DNA of 64,000 nt from Kryptolebias marmoratus (lineage: Eukaryota; Chordata; Actinopteri; Cyprinodontiformes; Rivulidae), in NCBI RefSeq assembly GCF_001649575.2, contig NC_051434.1, positions 6,820,225-6,884,224 on the forward strand. The letters are read 5' to 3'. Under the pieces are notes generated by a model. That model saw nothing but the letters and a program-made list of their open reading frames with translations. It made no database searches and was not told where the DNA came from. Numbering within the stretch: the first letter of the stretch is position 1; every line of letters begins with the position of its first letter. Made by a program: the position numbers and the translations under genes. This document shows, piece after piece, positions 12,945 through 26,150 of this stretch.

Positions 12945-15890
12945 CTGAGGGAGAGAGCTAGGTTCACATTGCGGGAGTGTTCATGCTGTGTAAAACCGTA
13001 CTATGGTTGTCCAAATAAATCTCCCAGCTGTCAACCTTTGAGTCCTTTGGCCTTAAACGAGCCGGAGGGGTTGGAAGGACAGGAAAGAGACACAAACAGA
13101 AGCTCTGTTCCAGAAATTCTCCGACAGAATGAAGTCCATTAGCAGATCTGTGTGAAAGGCCTCAAATGTCTGTGAGACAGAGGATGGATGGGTGCATTTC
13201 ATAAACAACTCTGAAATGCACCGTTATAGTTTCAACTTTGCACTCTTTTTCAAAAATAAAAGCACATATACACATGTAGATATGTTCTCATTTTCCATGA
13301 AATCCTTTTTTTATATTTATTTGGGTGAATTATTTCCCACTGGAGGCTTGTGTGCCCATTTCTTCACGAGTTACCGAATCGAGAACTTCCTGCAATGAAA
13401 AAAATATGCCATCAGGAGAGAGAAGCGCTTCCTTCTGACTTCAGTCCTGCTTGTTTGTTTAAGACAGACCGTCAGCTTTCAGATGTGACTAATTAACAAG
13501 GTGAAGTAAAAGTCACTTTATCAGCAGACAGTGTGTTTCATTTAATGGCACCACAACAAAAATATCCATTCTTTGCTTGCTCCTTTTTCCGTGTGCATCC
13601 CTCCTGCACAAAAGATGTTTTTCACACTCTGCCTCCATTAAAAAGTCAGTATATTCAGTACGGGACACTTCAGTGACCTGCTGCCCTCTATTAAAGATTT
13701 TAAAACTGGAACAGGTGACACAGTTTCCCCAGGACTTTTCGAAAAACAAAAAAGTTTTTAATTTTCTTCTAGGTTTCATGCAACATCTGACAAGGAAGTA
13801 AATCTGCACTGAGTGGAGCTTTAGGCTTCATGCAGTCGATCACCTTTACATTTTCATCTGGATCTTAATCTGGGTTAACAGAAGACCTGAGGAAAGAAAA
13901 GAGAAGAAAATACCTGGAGTGATGATTAAAGACTGACAACAACTGATTAAAATATGAAACCGGCTAGAAACAAGGGCTAATTAGAACAAGAGCCTCTGAT
14001 AACAAGAACAAAGCAAGACACAACTCAAAGGAATATCAAAATATTGCATGAAAGATAAGATTGTCAAATCAAAAATCAAGACAAAGACCCAAATCATGGC
14101 CAAAATAGCTTCTAAAAATGTTGAAATCGTAGGTTTTAGGCATTATTCTGCAGAATTAGTCCAAACTTTAAAGAACTCGTGATATACCTGAACTCCGCAT
14201 GGCGACATTATCTAAATTTCAGTGATTAGTTGAGCGTATCTTGTAAATGCTAAGCACTTTGAGTGATGAAAAGGACTTAAAAGAGCTAGATAAAAGCAGT
14301 ATTTTCACCATTATTATGTCAGCGGCAGCAAAAACTTTGATATCAACGAGAAAGAAACGGTTTGAATAAAGCATTCACGGTCCTTTCTCTCCGTTTGGAT
14401 ATTCACATAAAGTATTGTGCTTTTCTTGACACATAACATTTCAAGAAAAGCGGGGCCCACAGTCTCCTAACCCAGTATTTTTTTTTTACCTCCATTTCTG
14501 TCTTCCAGGAAAATGTCAGCCTGCTCTCAGAAGCCTCCAAGAATTTACTGTGACCTATCGGCTGGTGGTTAAGTTTCCCACATATGCCACACCACTCTTT
14601 TCCAACAAAGTTTCTTCTGTATAAGAAAATGTAAAACTTTTATCAAAGAAAAAGTAACTGAAAAACTTCTGAGCGTGAAGTTAATAGCAGGCTGCATAAT
14701 AGCTAAATACAGGGAGACAGCTGAATTACGTTTTATTATGCCAAATTACAAAGAAAAAAGAAAATATTTGCATCAAATAACCACAAAACAACACAAATAG
14801 TTCCAAATACATTTAAAATACACTTATTTCATTGAACTTGAGAGCTTTTGATGTATGTTTGATCTTGGAAACAACACCAAAAGGATAAAATCAAATTGAA
14901 CACATTTACTTAAAATTTGAAGCAAATAAGAAAGATACATGGAAAATGAGTGCAGATTTATTTCACTTTAAAATCCACATTGCCTGAAAATGTAGTTTTG
15001 GATTTGGTGCCAGTGATGTATATGTAGAGATGTATTTTTTTCTTTTTTGAGTCTCTCAGATGACTTTTTATAATTTTCAAGAACTGAAGAGCATCAGACA
15101 AAATGTTGCAAATGTCCAAACATCATACAATGCCACATAACAATGTCCAGCCACTTGCAACAATTTTTGAAAGAATTATTTTAGGTAAATCTTTTGCAAA
15201 AGTAGGACAGGTTTTTTACAGCTCATTAGGCTTTCAAACAAACAGCTTGCAGAAAACAGGAAGTCCATCTAATCAGCACCTCTAAAATTTAAACGCAGGA
15301 TAAGCAGAAACTGTTTTAACTGTTTAAGTCAATCCAAAATTCACATTGAAAGTCATAAAGGTTTATGGTCCCTTCACTGTTCAAAGCTCTGACAGATATG
15401 AGATTTTTACAAGGAAATGTGGTCAACCAAGTCAGTAAAACAGAGAGACCCATGAGATAAACTTGCTTTTGTTCCAGTGTTTCTTCTCAAAGACAAATCG
15501 GCATCTTGCACAGGAACAAATTCCAGATCTGTGCAAGCTGGCAGAAAAATAAACATCTTTAAAACATCTGTCCTTTCTTATTGTGCTTAGTTTTAGTAAC
15601 CCTCATAGGCTTTACAACACGATAATCGTCAAGCTATTCATTCTTGCTTGTGCTCTATAAGAAAGATAAAAATGCTGTTGAATAAGAACTTGGATTCAAA
15701 GGTTTCATATAATCACAAAAAGCTTCAACCCTGTAAAAGGTCTGTTCAATATTGTGTCATTGCTGCTTTAGAGACTTTTGCCCTTTTTGCTTTTCCACGA
15801 AGGCAAACGAGTGACAAGCTGTCATTCATGCAACAATGCAGCAGGCTTTCCTTTTCCTACTGAACTAATCAGATTCAGCAAACCCTTTGC
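12945..15890. other. intergenic, nothing recognised
   Basis: No coding exon, RNA gene or named repeat was recognised. Short open frames at 12924-13142, 13513-13809 and 15103-15285 have no family resemblance. Confidence 0.5.
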
Positions 15891-16075
15891 CTCCCTTTGT
15901 TTGTAATGAGAGCCTCCATCAGTGACTCACAGGTGTGAAAAAGTGGACGGAGGAGGTTATAATTAAGTGGTAACAGCTATGGGTGTAACACGGTTCGCTT
16001 CAGAGGTCAGAGTACAATCTGTTCATCTTATTGGGTTTAAAGGTCTGAAAAATGAGTCACGCTTCTCTTTGTCAA
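15890..16075. promoter_or_regulatory. candidate distal regulatory block (forkhead, T-box and NK-type motifs)
   Basis: Within about 80 bases there is a forkhead-like TGTTTGT near 15896, a T-box half site AGGTGTGA at 15931-15938 and an NK-homeodomain-like TTAAGTGG at 15963-15970. The sequence has little simple repeat and a mixed composition, unlike its AT-rich surroundings. Motif matching alone is weak evidence; conservation is not shown. Confidence 0.25.
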
Positions 16076-16099
16076 GACTCATAGAAGTCTCACAAATGT

Positions 16100-19000
16100 A
16101 ATTGTTTCTTACCGACTGTAAAGCCATCACTAGTTTACAACCTGCACAACAAAATGATGCTGATCTCAGTGAGCACCAGGTGTGCTCATGCAGACGTTTT
16201 ACACGACACGAAATCTGTTTTCTGCACGCTCAGCTTTAAAAACATGACTTATGCATCCTCTACAGGTGCTATTTTTGAGGACAAAGAGTTTGTAAAGTCA
16301 CAGAGGTGGTTTAAACAATTTAATCTAATCAGACCTCTGTGATTATGGTAAGTACTGTTATTACTTATCAGGGTGGCATAAATAACACTTGTTACACTCC
16401 TAATGGTGCATACAGAGTCTGGAGCACCTGCACAGACGCACAAGCTTTTAATTTGGTCACTAAAATAAATCTCTTTATCTTTATAATCTGTTTATTAATT
16501 TTTTTTTTTGCCACAAGGCAATTAGTTTTTGCAGCTAATTAATGCAGAAAGTATGTTCTTTAGTTGCTCAGAACCTCTTTTTGGCAGTAATTAGGCACCA
16601 TGACATAAATTTCTGTTACCAGTTTTGAGTAAATAATGTTAAAATATTACCAGGTGGAGATGTAGAATAAGTTCTGACAGAAAGTGGTATGGCCTGAGGG
16701 ACTGATTCAATGACTGCGTCTCTGCAGAATAGTCTGTAATGTATTTTCATGCAAGACAAAAACTCTAATAAAATACTCAATATTACATAAATATGAGTTA
16801 TAAAGTAATGCATTCAATTATGAACCAAAATGTGACCTTTCCTTTAAAAACCGAAGGAGTAGATATCATTAACCTTTGGAAATGTTGTAAAATGGTAAGA
16901 CAGCATCAAATTTAGATAAATCCAGTTAAACTGCTGTCCTTTTATTTCATTCAATACTCAGCAAAACACATTACAGATGATGTAAAATAACATTGTGATG
17001 TTTTTTACACAGCATGATGTGAATGTGATGTTTGTTCAGATTAATAGTTGTAAATCTCTTTTTTTAGACATTTCCCTCAATTTGCTTCTCCATAATTATT
17101 GACAAACTGCAAAATGAGCAAATGATTTTTGTTTCTTATCTCATCTGTTGACGCATATTGCAAGTGATACCTTACAAACAAGTTAAGAAATAACACCTGA
17201 CATTATTATTTATTCAATAAAAAAACACTAGTTCTCAATGCTTCACAACTATTTGGAATTCTGCCTGTGGTCTCTGCAGTGGAGAAATGCTATAAAACAT
17301 TCAAACTGTTGGGTTTTCTTACGCAGAAGCAGGACGTCAGCGTTGAGCCTTTAGTTCATGCTTCTTAGTTGTCGGTTGACAGCAGACATAATCTTTGACA
17401 GAAATCTATACCGATAGTGTCATGATGATGCACTCAAGGTAATCCGTTTGCGCGTCACGTATATGTGAGTTCAGCTGAAGTCAAGGTCCCTCTGTTCAAG
17501 ACTGTGTGTGCAGCTCGAATTTATCACAGGCATGAAAACAGCAACATCCACAGGCTTGCACCTGCTCACATTCAGGCTTCGGTTTTTGTATTTTCAAGCA
17601 GATTTCCTCACATTATCTGTACATTTTGCTACTGTGTACATAAGCTTGTTCTATTTTACATTCAAATCAAAAATTTATGTTAATTAATTTCTATCCTGGA
17701 TCACTGGAGGTTTTACATCTTGCGGATTTATCTGCTTGTGACATGGTTCACTTTGAATTCGAAAACAAAATTAAATCCTAAAATGTCGTCTTTTGTTTTT
17801 TCAAATGTTGGTTCACTGTTTTTTGACATTTGCCCTTTTTAATCCCATCATTCATAATAAATAAAGCAACCAAATAAAGGTCAGTGCTGTCATTTTGAAA
17901 TGAATAGACGTTGAAGCCCCTCTGCCCCCTCCATGTTTTCATGATGTCGTCAACAATTAATGACTCAGTGATTTGCAAAAGCTCTTAAATTTGAATCGGA
18001 GGAGGGCTTGGTTGCACGTTGTTTTGATTTTGGTTAATTTAATTTTTATATATTCCACACTAATGGGTCTACCTCCTCAACTTTTCTCTGTGCAGATATT
18101 TGATTCAACGTCACAATTATATTATTAATATTTAATATTTAGCGACATGCATGCTCTTTTATGCGTGCCCACAAAGACAAGCCTGTGGAGCACACATGCA
18201 GGGGAACGGAGGCACAAGGTAGAGAGGTTTTTCTTCAACCCTCAAATTTGTTCCCAGTGATCAGAAAATGTTATGACTAATCTTCAAGGCTACCTCTGAG
18301 TCATAGTCTGACACTTTCCACAAACCTGTTGCTCACACTGGGTGGCAGTGTGCATTCATTTTTACTCTAAAACTACTCTGACAACACCTTCGTCACCTCT
18401 GAAGTGATCGCATTATTTTATTTAGGCAAATATGTTTGCTGAAATGAGATGCAACTTTGCATCTAGTGCATAACTCTCTTGAGCAATGTTTATTATAACA
18501 TCAAATGAGTAAAAAAAATGGTGTAACTTTTGCAAAAAGATATTCTTATGCACATTGAGAGATGCATTAGCAGTGACAAGTTGTTTCTGCAAAGTCCATA
18601 TAGTGATTTTATGTGCACAGTTCCAAAATGCACACACCCTGGCTTGGTATCAGAGAGCTAAGGAGAAATTGTTCATTCTCAATAATCACTTTCATGCACC
18701 ATATCTGTGATATAACAGCTTTTGGGGCTCTTTGACTTATTTTGCAGCCCTCCTGTAGTCAGTACTACTGTTAAAAACCTTTTTACCAGACTATAATAAG
18801 ACATTAATTAATTGGAAAAGCTTGAAAGTGGCTTTCAGCAAGGGCCATTTTGTTTCAACACCTGAGTGTGTCAACCTGAAAACTTCTTTCAGCGCTGCAG
18901 AGCTGTGTCTTACGCACACACATACAGACAATCGAAGAGGCAGCGGTCCCCAAGGCAACGGGTTTCCTGTCGGCAGGAGCTCCATAAAAGAGATTTCCTG

Positions 19001-19190
19001 GCAGAAATGCTGAAGACGAAAATCAAGAAAATAATGAGAAAGGTCTCTAAACTTTGAACTGTGCAACATTTAGGCAAAAAAATATATGTTTTTATTTTAT
19101 TTTTATTTCACCTGGTTGTGTAACTCACCTAGTAACTCTGTGTAACCCAGGCATTTTAATTTCCGCTCAGCTTTCTTTGAGGTGAACTAA
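16100..19190. other. intergenic, nothing recognised
   Basis: AT-rich DNA with short unrelated open frames. A slightly GC-richer patch near 18840-19020 includes a short CA tract. No gene or named repeat. Confidence 0.5.
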
Positions 19191-19760
19191 AAGAGGGGAT
19201 GAAGTCAGTCTGAAGAAGAATGACTCAGGCGTGCCTTTGAATGTAAGAGCGCTTTGCTGGCAGGAAGGAAAGATGTGCAAATTGGGCGAGGTCAATTACA
19301 TATAATTTGGCAAAAGAAATCCCTCCCTCTGGTGCTGAAAATTGATTTGATGACTGGAAAAGATGGAAGGACAAATTGCCTGGAAGTTTAATCTGCAGAA
19401 GTGGTATCTGTCCCGTGAATCGTTGTGTGGTTGGCTATTAGGCTGCATACTGCCAGGATGAACTGTATCATTACAATGGCCTTACTGTTGATTCATGGGG
19501 CTGTGTGACACTGCCTTGTGTTGGGTTTATTTCTGATGAGCTCCTAATAGTACACAGACCACAAATAGAGTGTTCTGGAGACACAAGGCCCACACTGCTT
19601 CAGCAGGAACATCTTGGCAGGGGCACTGTGATAAAAAATGGTTCCCCATGGCTGCAAATTATCAGCTGCAACAACTAAAAATAGCCCTATAATCCACTCC
19701 CAAGCTATAAACACAATCACTGAGGGTGTAAGGCCAGTTGTTAATTCCTAACACGTGTAC
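19190..19760. promoter_or_regulatory. candidate distal enhancer (MEF2 + E-box block)
   Basis: A complex-composition block of about 570 bases, free of simple repeats, sits between AT-rich flanks. It contains an AP-1-like TGACTCA near 19220, several ATTA/TAAT homeodomain cores, an E-box CAGCTG at 19663-19668 and, six bases further on, a consensus MEF2 site CTAAAAATAG at 19675-19684. A MEF2 site beside an E-box is typical of muscle or heart enhancers. No coding frame persists through it. This is inference from motifs and texture only. Confidence 0.3.
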
Positions 19761-19764
19761 TTAA

Positions 19765-22138
19765 AAGACACTGTGATCTAAAACAGAACTTACTATAGCT
19801 GGAAACTGTACTTTGGCAAATTAGTGAGCTAGAAAAATAGCTTCTTACAACACAGGATGTTTTGTTAACATATGAAATACATACAGGATGCTTAACGTCC
19901 TAAATTTAGAGAGAAGAATGGAAGCAACAATTAGAATCTTTTGTTCTGTGTGAGGCAAAGAGAGATCAGTCTAAAGGAAGGCTGTCCAGCTCAGATTTAC
20001 TAAATATAGCAAATAGTTTTCTTTTGTTTCCAACAGTTTTAAAAAACAGTGTTTTGTTGCTTCCTGTCCAAACTATTGTTTATCATTAGTTCAAAATTTC
20101 TGCTTCCTTGGCAAAATTGCAGGGCATTCCTGTCTCCTGCTGATGGCATGTTGGCTTTCTTACATATTTATGGCTGATTTTGGTATCATTATTCTTGTTT
20201 TATAAGCTCTTCCCAACAACCAATACAGAGAAATGAGTGGAGGAGAAAAAAAAAACTTATTTATTTAAATGTTAAACAATTTCAAAATGTTTTGCCTCTG
20301 AAAAACTGAAACACTTTTGTTGAACAGTAGGGAATTTGCTCTCAAGTGAAATTATAGTCTAACAGTTTAGATGTGCTGCAGTTAAGAAAAAAAAAAGACT
20401 GCATGGTGGGAACGCAAAATAATTCAGGTCAGTTTTCTAAACCAGCTAGGCAACATTTTTGAGCAAGTTTGTAGTTTTGAATCAGAAGCATCATTCATCA
20501 GCAATGTTTCGAACTTCACAAAAATGGAAATTTGTAATCTGTAACAGTGATTTTCTTAACTAAATATTGGAAGTATTCCAATATTAATAAGAGAATTAAT
20601 AAGAGAAATTACAGCACTTTCTTTTTTATGCTGTAACAGAATTTCCACGGATTGATTAATTTTTTAATTTTTTTTTTAATTGCTCAAACCAGTTCTTCTT
20701 GCAACTCATTTTTAAGTTGAACAATAACAAAAACATGCTGTTAAATGCAGCCCAGAGGTCCAAAATCATCATTCGCAGAAAGGATGAGTCAGTATGTTGC
20801 AGGAATTTTGTGATTTTTGTCAAAAGTGTTGCAGTAAATTATTTAATAAATGCCTTAAATGACCAAATTCATTAACAAAAACATTCTAAAACAACTTGTT
20901 TAAAATTATTCATGTTGCAGACCATGTTGCTAACATCATCACCATATAAGTCCTCATAATGAATGTTTTTATTTATTTTTATATTTTATTTTCTGTCACA
21001 TCAGAGCATCAGAAGTGAGGCAAGAAACTTTATTGACACCACTACAGGTAGAGGTCTGTAACAGTACTTGCAAAGTACTAAACACTAAGTAGTATTTAGA
21101 GTTCTTTCGACTGCAAAAGAGACTTCTTGCTTTACTGAAAACACACACACATGCACACACACGCACACACACTCCCACACACAGGGAGAGAGAGAGAGAG
21201 AGGAGGGGGTTTGTTCTTGCAAATGTCTAAAAGAGAAAATTAAGGTCACTCCATGGAGTGTATATTCAGAAAGTCTTTATTTTACTTAGAAAAAGAAACC
21301 AAAAGTTTGAGCAACACTTTGCAACTAAACTTAAACTTCATTAAAGTCCTTGTTTCCTGTGGCTTGTTGCGTTTGTGACATTTACTCAGTAAATCCTCCA
21401 TGAAATGTGCAGTGATAAACACAAGCTCTGCAGGTGTAGTGTCGTATTACATCACTTTTTTAACATTACAGTAAAGCTTATAGAATAATGTGTTCATATG
21501 CTGGATGGGTTGATCTGAATGTGTGTGTTGAAGTTGCTCACACCAGACAAGCACTGGATGATAATATAAAAGTGTTTTTCTTTTCCTGCATTCAGGCATT
21601 TGAATGGTGACTGGTTTCATTAAAGCAGAACTGAACACGTCTTGCTTGCTTGATGCTGTTTTTGCAGGAAATCAAAGTTAATGGGATTTTAAAAAAATGT
21701 AAAAAGCCAAAATGAGAGATGGAATTTTTCTTTTCATTCATTAGCAGTTTTGACAATTATTGTACAATACAGCTAATCACATACTCAATTTTGATTCAGT
21801 GATTGCAGTTTTCTTTACCCTCTTTTTCGGTCTCTTTGTGTTGGTGTAATTATTTTGTGATACTGAATTTTTCATTTTGATTTTATATTTTCAATAGTTT
21901 CTTTTTAAACCACTTTTGATTAATTTATTTGCAAAAACATACTTATCAGCTTCAAATTACCAAATAAAACACATTCCTGAGTCATTCTTAATAAAAAAAA
22001 ACAAGGTTTCCTGTTTGTAACCTTTTAAGATTTTAACACTATTAAGCACATGAAGTGGAAGGACAGGTTCTTTTTGAGAGGGAGAATTAAATAAATTCCT
22101 ACATAATCAACTCAGTTTAATTTATTTACTATATACAA
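19765..22138. other. intergenic with a microsatellite; no gene recognised
   Basis: AT-rich DNA. The only distinct feature is the compound CA/GA microsatellite at about 21140-21202. No exon or named repeat was recognised. Confidence 0.5.
21140..21202. repeat. compound (AC)n-(GA)n microsatellite
   Basis: Interrupted AC repeats at 21140-21183 are followed directly by a GA repeat at 21185-21202. Confidence 0.85.
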
Positions 22139-22139
22139 C

Positions 22140-22460
22140 ACCAACTCAGTGGGAAGAAAAGAGTAAACCTGCGGTCTGCGAGCGAAGTGCCATGTTAGGA
22201 AAATATGGAACAATAAGATCTTTAATATAAGATTAAGCTTGGTTATTTGGATCTTTTATGTTAGAAGTAAGATTTTAAACTCTGTTCTGAATTTTACAAG
22301 GAGCCAACAGAGGGAAGCTAAAACTTTCATCAGAACTCTAATAGCAGCATTTCTTTATCAACTGAAGACATTTTAGGGAGTTATTCGAACATCCAGATAA
22401 TAAGGAATTACAGTCTCAAAGTGATAAATGCACGGACCAGTTTTTATATATATCATTTTA
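22140..22460 (-). mobile_element. decayed non-LTR retrotransposon (LINE) reverse transcriptase fragment
   Basis: Read on the minus strand, broken frames match the C-terminal part of fish LINE reverse transcriptases. Recognisable pieces, in order, are KLVRAFITLRL (family KLVHAF..SRLDYCNSLL), then SLCWLLVKFRTEFKILLLT (family SLHWLPVKSRIEFKILLLTY), then LRSQTAGLL (family LRSQDAGLL). Several in-frame stops and shifts are present, so this is an inactive pseudogene fragment. The clade (L2 or Rex1-like) is not decided from this short piece. Orientation is opposite to the plus strand. Confidence 0.8.
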
Positions 22461-22469
22461 TTTCACAGG

Positions 22470-23240
22470 TAGAAAAATTTGGTCCTGGTAACATTTTTAA
22501 TGTGGGTTCAGGTTAAACAACAAATGTTGAATGCTGATGTTGTTTTTGCAGAATCATCAGTAATGTTTTGACATATTTTTGAAGACTTTAAGTGGGTGAC
22601 ATGTGACAGCTCAACCCACAAAGTTATAAAAATATTTTGTTTCCAACCCACCTTCAAATCTCTCCAACCTTCTCCCAGTTTATCAGTCAAAGCTTAAAGA
22701 AATGTGTTTGTTTCAACAATTTTAAATCTTTGAGAGTATAGCAACGATGTCAGAGAGAACAAAAAGGAGTTGCTGTTTATTTTCAGAGTGGCTTTTCCTG
22801 ATCATTTGTATCTGTATGCATGTTGTTCTAAACATAGTCTTAAGGAGCAATTTGTCCGAACTAGTGGCTTTTGTTGTGCAATCTTGGCAAATCAAGCTCT
22901 GTGACTGTAATCATAGCCACAAGCAGGGTCAGTGTAGAATAGCTTTTGCTTCCCGCCCCTCATTAGTTCTCAATGGGGAACACATATAAATGGTTCCTGT
23001 GGATGTGGGCCAGGAAGGGAGCAGGGACTGAAAACAAAATGCAGCTTCATTATGGTTAAAGGAAAAAAAAGAAAAAGACATATTTTTGCAGATCATAATC
23101 AGATATCTGAATGACTTTTGGAGATTTTCTCCTCCAGAAAAACATCATAGAACTATTCTTACTTTCCATTTTAATTTAGTTTAGTTTTACAGATAAGCTT
23201 CTAATGTCTACCTCACCTAATTTTACACTGCTTTGTATTT
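22470..23240. other. intergenic, nothing recognised
   Basis: An 80-codon open frame at 22747-22989 resembles no known protein and has no exon context. No repeat was recognised. Confidence 0.45.
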
Positions 23241-23244
23241 TTAC

Positions 23245-23560
23245 TATCCCCTGCCACCAAGGCAAGGGTGGGCGATAATGTTTTTGCTCATGTTGCTGTG
23301 TTTGTGTGTCTGTCATCGAAACACCTTGTGAAGCACAAGACTTCTTTTAATGAAACTTGCAGAAACCAATCACAGGATGTTCCTCTACAATTGATTAATT
23401 TTTATAGCCAACCCAATTCAAGATGGCTTCCACAGCCAACTGTACTTAAAATACTAATACTGTACTATAACACAGGACATTTTACAGATATTGAGCTAAA
23501 ATTTGGTGTGGTAGCAGCTGAGAGTAATCTCCAACACGTATTCCAAGCTCCTCATTGCAC
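23245..23560 (+). repeat. R1 dispersed repeat, copy 1
   Basis: Starts near CACCAAGGCAAGGGTGGGCG. It contains the family blocks TTAATGAAACTTGCAGAAA, CAACCCAATTCAAGATGGC, ACAGATATTGAGCTAAAATT and GTAGCAGCTGAGAG. The same order of blocks recurs in about nine other places in the window. This copy lies directly before copy 2 in the same orientation, and one 132-codon frame (23268-23666) runs through both. I cannot assign the family to a named transposon class. Confidence 0.75.
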
Positions 23561-23574
23561 GAGATCTGTGTTTA

Positions 23575-23800
23575 AAAGTTTATCAATAATAGTTGGAGTC
23601 AACACTGTTACAAAAAAATACTTTTTACAGCATTGGATGGATTTTAATGAAACTTTCAGAAAGTAATCATTGGATGAACATCTACAGCTGATTAATTTTA
23701 ACATCAACACAATTCAAGAAGCTAATCAACATTAATGGCTCTCACAAAAATGTCTATTATTCAGTAAGTTTTACAGATATTGAGGTGGCTGTTAATATAT
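23575..23800 (+). repeat. R1 dispersed repeat, copy 2 (head-to-tail with copy 1)
   Basis: Contains GGATTTTAATGAAACTTTC, AAGTAATCATTGGATG, a CATCTACAGCTGATTAA block, AACACAATTCAAGA and TTTTACAGATATTGAG, in family order. It is truncated at the 3' end. Confidence 0.7.
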
Positions 23801-23804
23801 TTAG

Positions 23805-26150
23805 AATTTAAACAGTATTGTTCGTCAATAAAACCTATGCATAAAAATATGTATTTATGTCTTTTTTTTAGGTTGAAATCCCTTTCATGTCATCGTCCTC
23901 CTACAGTATAACTCAGTAAACACTGAAACGTTGGATGGCATGTTTACTATCATCCCACTTAGAGGCAAAAATAAGGTTTGAATTAGGCAAAAGATGCGTT
24001 GGTGGTGTGAGGCATGACAACTAGTAAGCCCCCCTCTTCTTCTTAGCGCCCCTCTTTTTCACAAACCAACAAACAAACAAAAAAAAAACATGAATGGAGG
24101 AGCAGACATGTCAGCACTGTCAGTGGGCTTAACTACTCATTCAGAAAAAAAAAGGCTTTGCTGTGTATAAGAAGCATGCTGTGTTTATCATTTTCTTGTC
24201 AATCAGCGTTGTGATAATGGGTGGAAGGCATCTGTGAAAGGCGAGTGAAGTGAAAAACTGCACTTAAGTAAAAGTGCTGTGCAGTGCTCAAAGTGTGTTG
24301 TGTTTAACAAGGTAGTGCTCGAGGATGAGTCTCCATAGATACAGATTCATCAGAATGTCAAACACGTGTTGTCTCCAACACCACTTGAGATGTGAGTGAG
24401 AGGAAGGGGAGGCAGGGTAGTCCAGGTTGAACTGATTCACTCTGCAGAGCCCCAAATGGTGCCATTAAGTTCAGATAGCAAAAAATCTATTCAGCAATTT
24501 CAGGCTGTTGTGTGCAATTTTATTTCTAATGGACTTTTATTCCATTGAAGCTCGGTGAACTCTGCAACTTCATCTGACTTACAGTTACCTGTGTGCTATA
24601 GAACTGACACATGGGTTCAATGCTTTGATTGTTGCCTGGTCTCAGACCTTTGGTATAGATCAATGCCTTTTGTGCATCTCTGCTCAGTTGGAGACAAAAG
24701 TAATTTAGCTTCATTATCTGACTACTTAGAGGTGAGGAGATCAAGGAGGGAAAAAAGGCCAGCCAAATAAAAGTAATGGCATACGATTTTAATATTTTAA
24801 GGTAATTAAAGCAAAATCATCTGTTGTTCGAAGCCATTACTGTATATGTTCTTATGCAAGTAAGAAATGTGCCTATATGTCTCATGAAATAAAAATTTGC
24901 ACAAATATATTTAATATTCAAAGTTATTCATGCAAACATTTATTATTCAGGCAGCATGATGTTCTGGTTTTCAATTAATGCTCTCCGGTTAACAGTGGGA
25001 TGTTTATCTTTGACTGTATCTTGGCTGTAGCTACGTTCTTGATGCAAATAACGAACAGGGAGGCCAATAAGGTCATTAATGTTTCTATAACTTAAAACAA
25101 TAGCTCATATCTTTTTAAAAGGGGTTATGCAGAAAGGTTACAGATGGTTATTACGTTACTTTCTGTAAATAATTCTTTGAAAGGCCTCAGTTTGGAGATT
25201 TCTGACCCGACTGATGAGCTAACAACTAGAAGGGCAAAGACCAAAGTGAACTGATGCCAATTTAAATAACCCCAGCCTCAAATTTCTTAATATTTTAAAG
25301 TCATTTTTTTGTTAACACTATTTTGTAAATGTCTACATCACCATCAGTTTCTCATTACAGAGTTATTTACATGGGATTCTATGGTTGTTTGCAAGCATAT
25401 TTCTTGCAGATTTTTTCTTCAGCCAGACACTGAAATCTGGCTCTTCAGTCAGAAAGAAAATGTAGAGTTAAAGAAATAAACTTGACTTCCGTTTGAATTG
25501 CAGATATTTGGGTGAAAATGTATACTAATCTGTGGATTCTTGCGTGGAAAGTCCAGGTTGCTTGTTGGGATATCATGACGTAGGGATCATTTCATTGGCC
25601 CACTTTGAGTCTCTTGACACCAGCCAACCAGCTTTCGCATGTCACATCCTGTCTGAGTACTGGCGGCCATGTGTGTCACATTATGGCCATCGTAACATGT
25701 TTACTTCTAATATGTTAATGCTACATGTGGCAAGGAGAAAAACAGTGCCAGTGCTAGTAGTGTTTTTGCACTTAATATGATCTGAATGCTTTAAGTTGTC
25801 TTTGAGCTGTAGAGGGTTTGCAGAATAAAGTTGCAGCTGAGATAATACAGACTGCAATCTTAGAAGTGTTAGATTAAAAAAAAAAACTACATGCATTATA
25901 GTAATCTTTTTCCTAAACTGGTGTTTTAAGCATCTGCAAATACCCTTCCTTTTGTTGAGTCGCATAAACTGTTGCATTTGTGACTCATACTGAGACGGAC
26001 ACTTGCCCCGGTCTTGAAAAAAGTAAAGCTCTGTAACTTTCCTTATTATATTTCATGTTCGAAATGCAAAGGCTTAGTCAAACCCAGGCGTCTCAACAGA
26101 AGCATTCAGAAGTGTTTTCTGCTCAATTATCACAGGGACAACCTGTAATG
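23805..26150. other. intergenic, nothing recognised
   Basis: No exon or named repeat. The block near 25540-25690 has a more balanced composition and an 82-codon frame but no recognisable product. Confidence 0.45.

Noticed and set aside
23268..23666. 132-codon open frame as a gene
   Set aside because: It runs through two copies of the R1 repeat and is better explained as repeat sequence.
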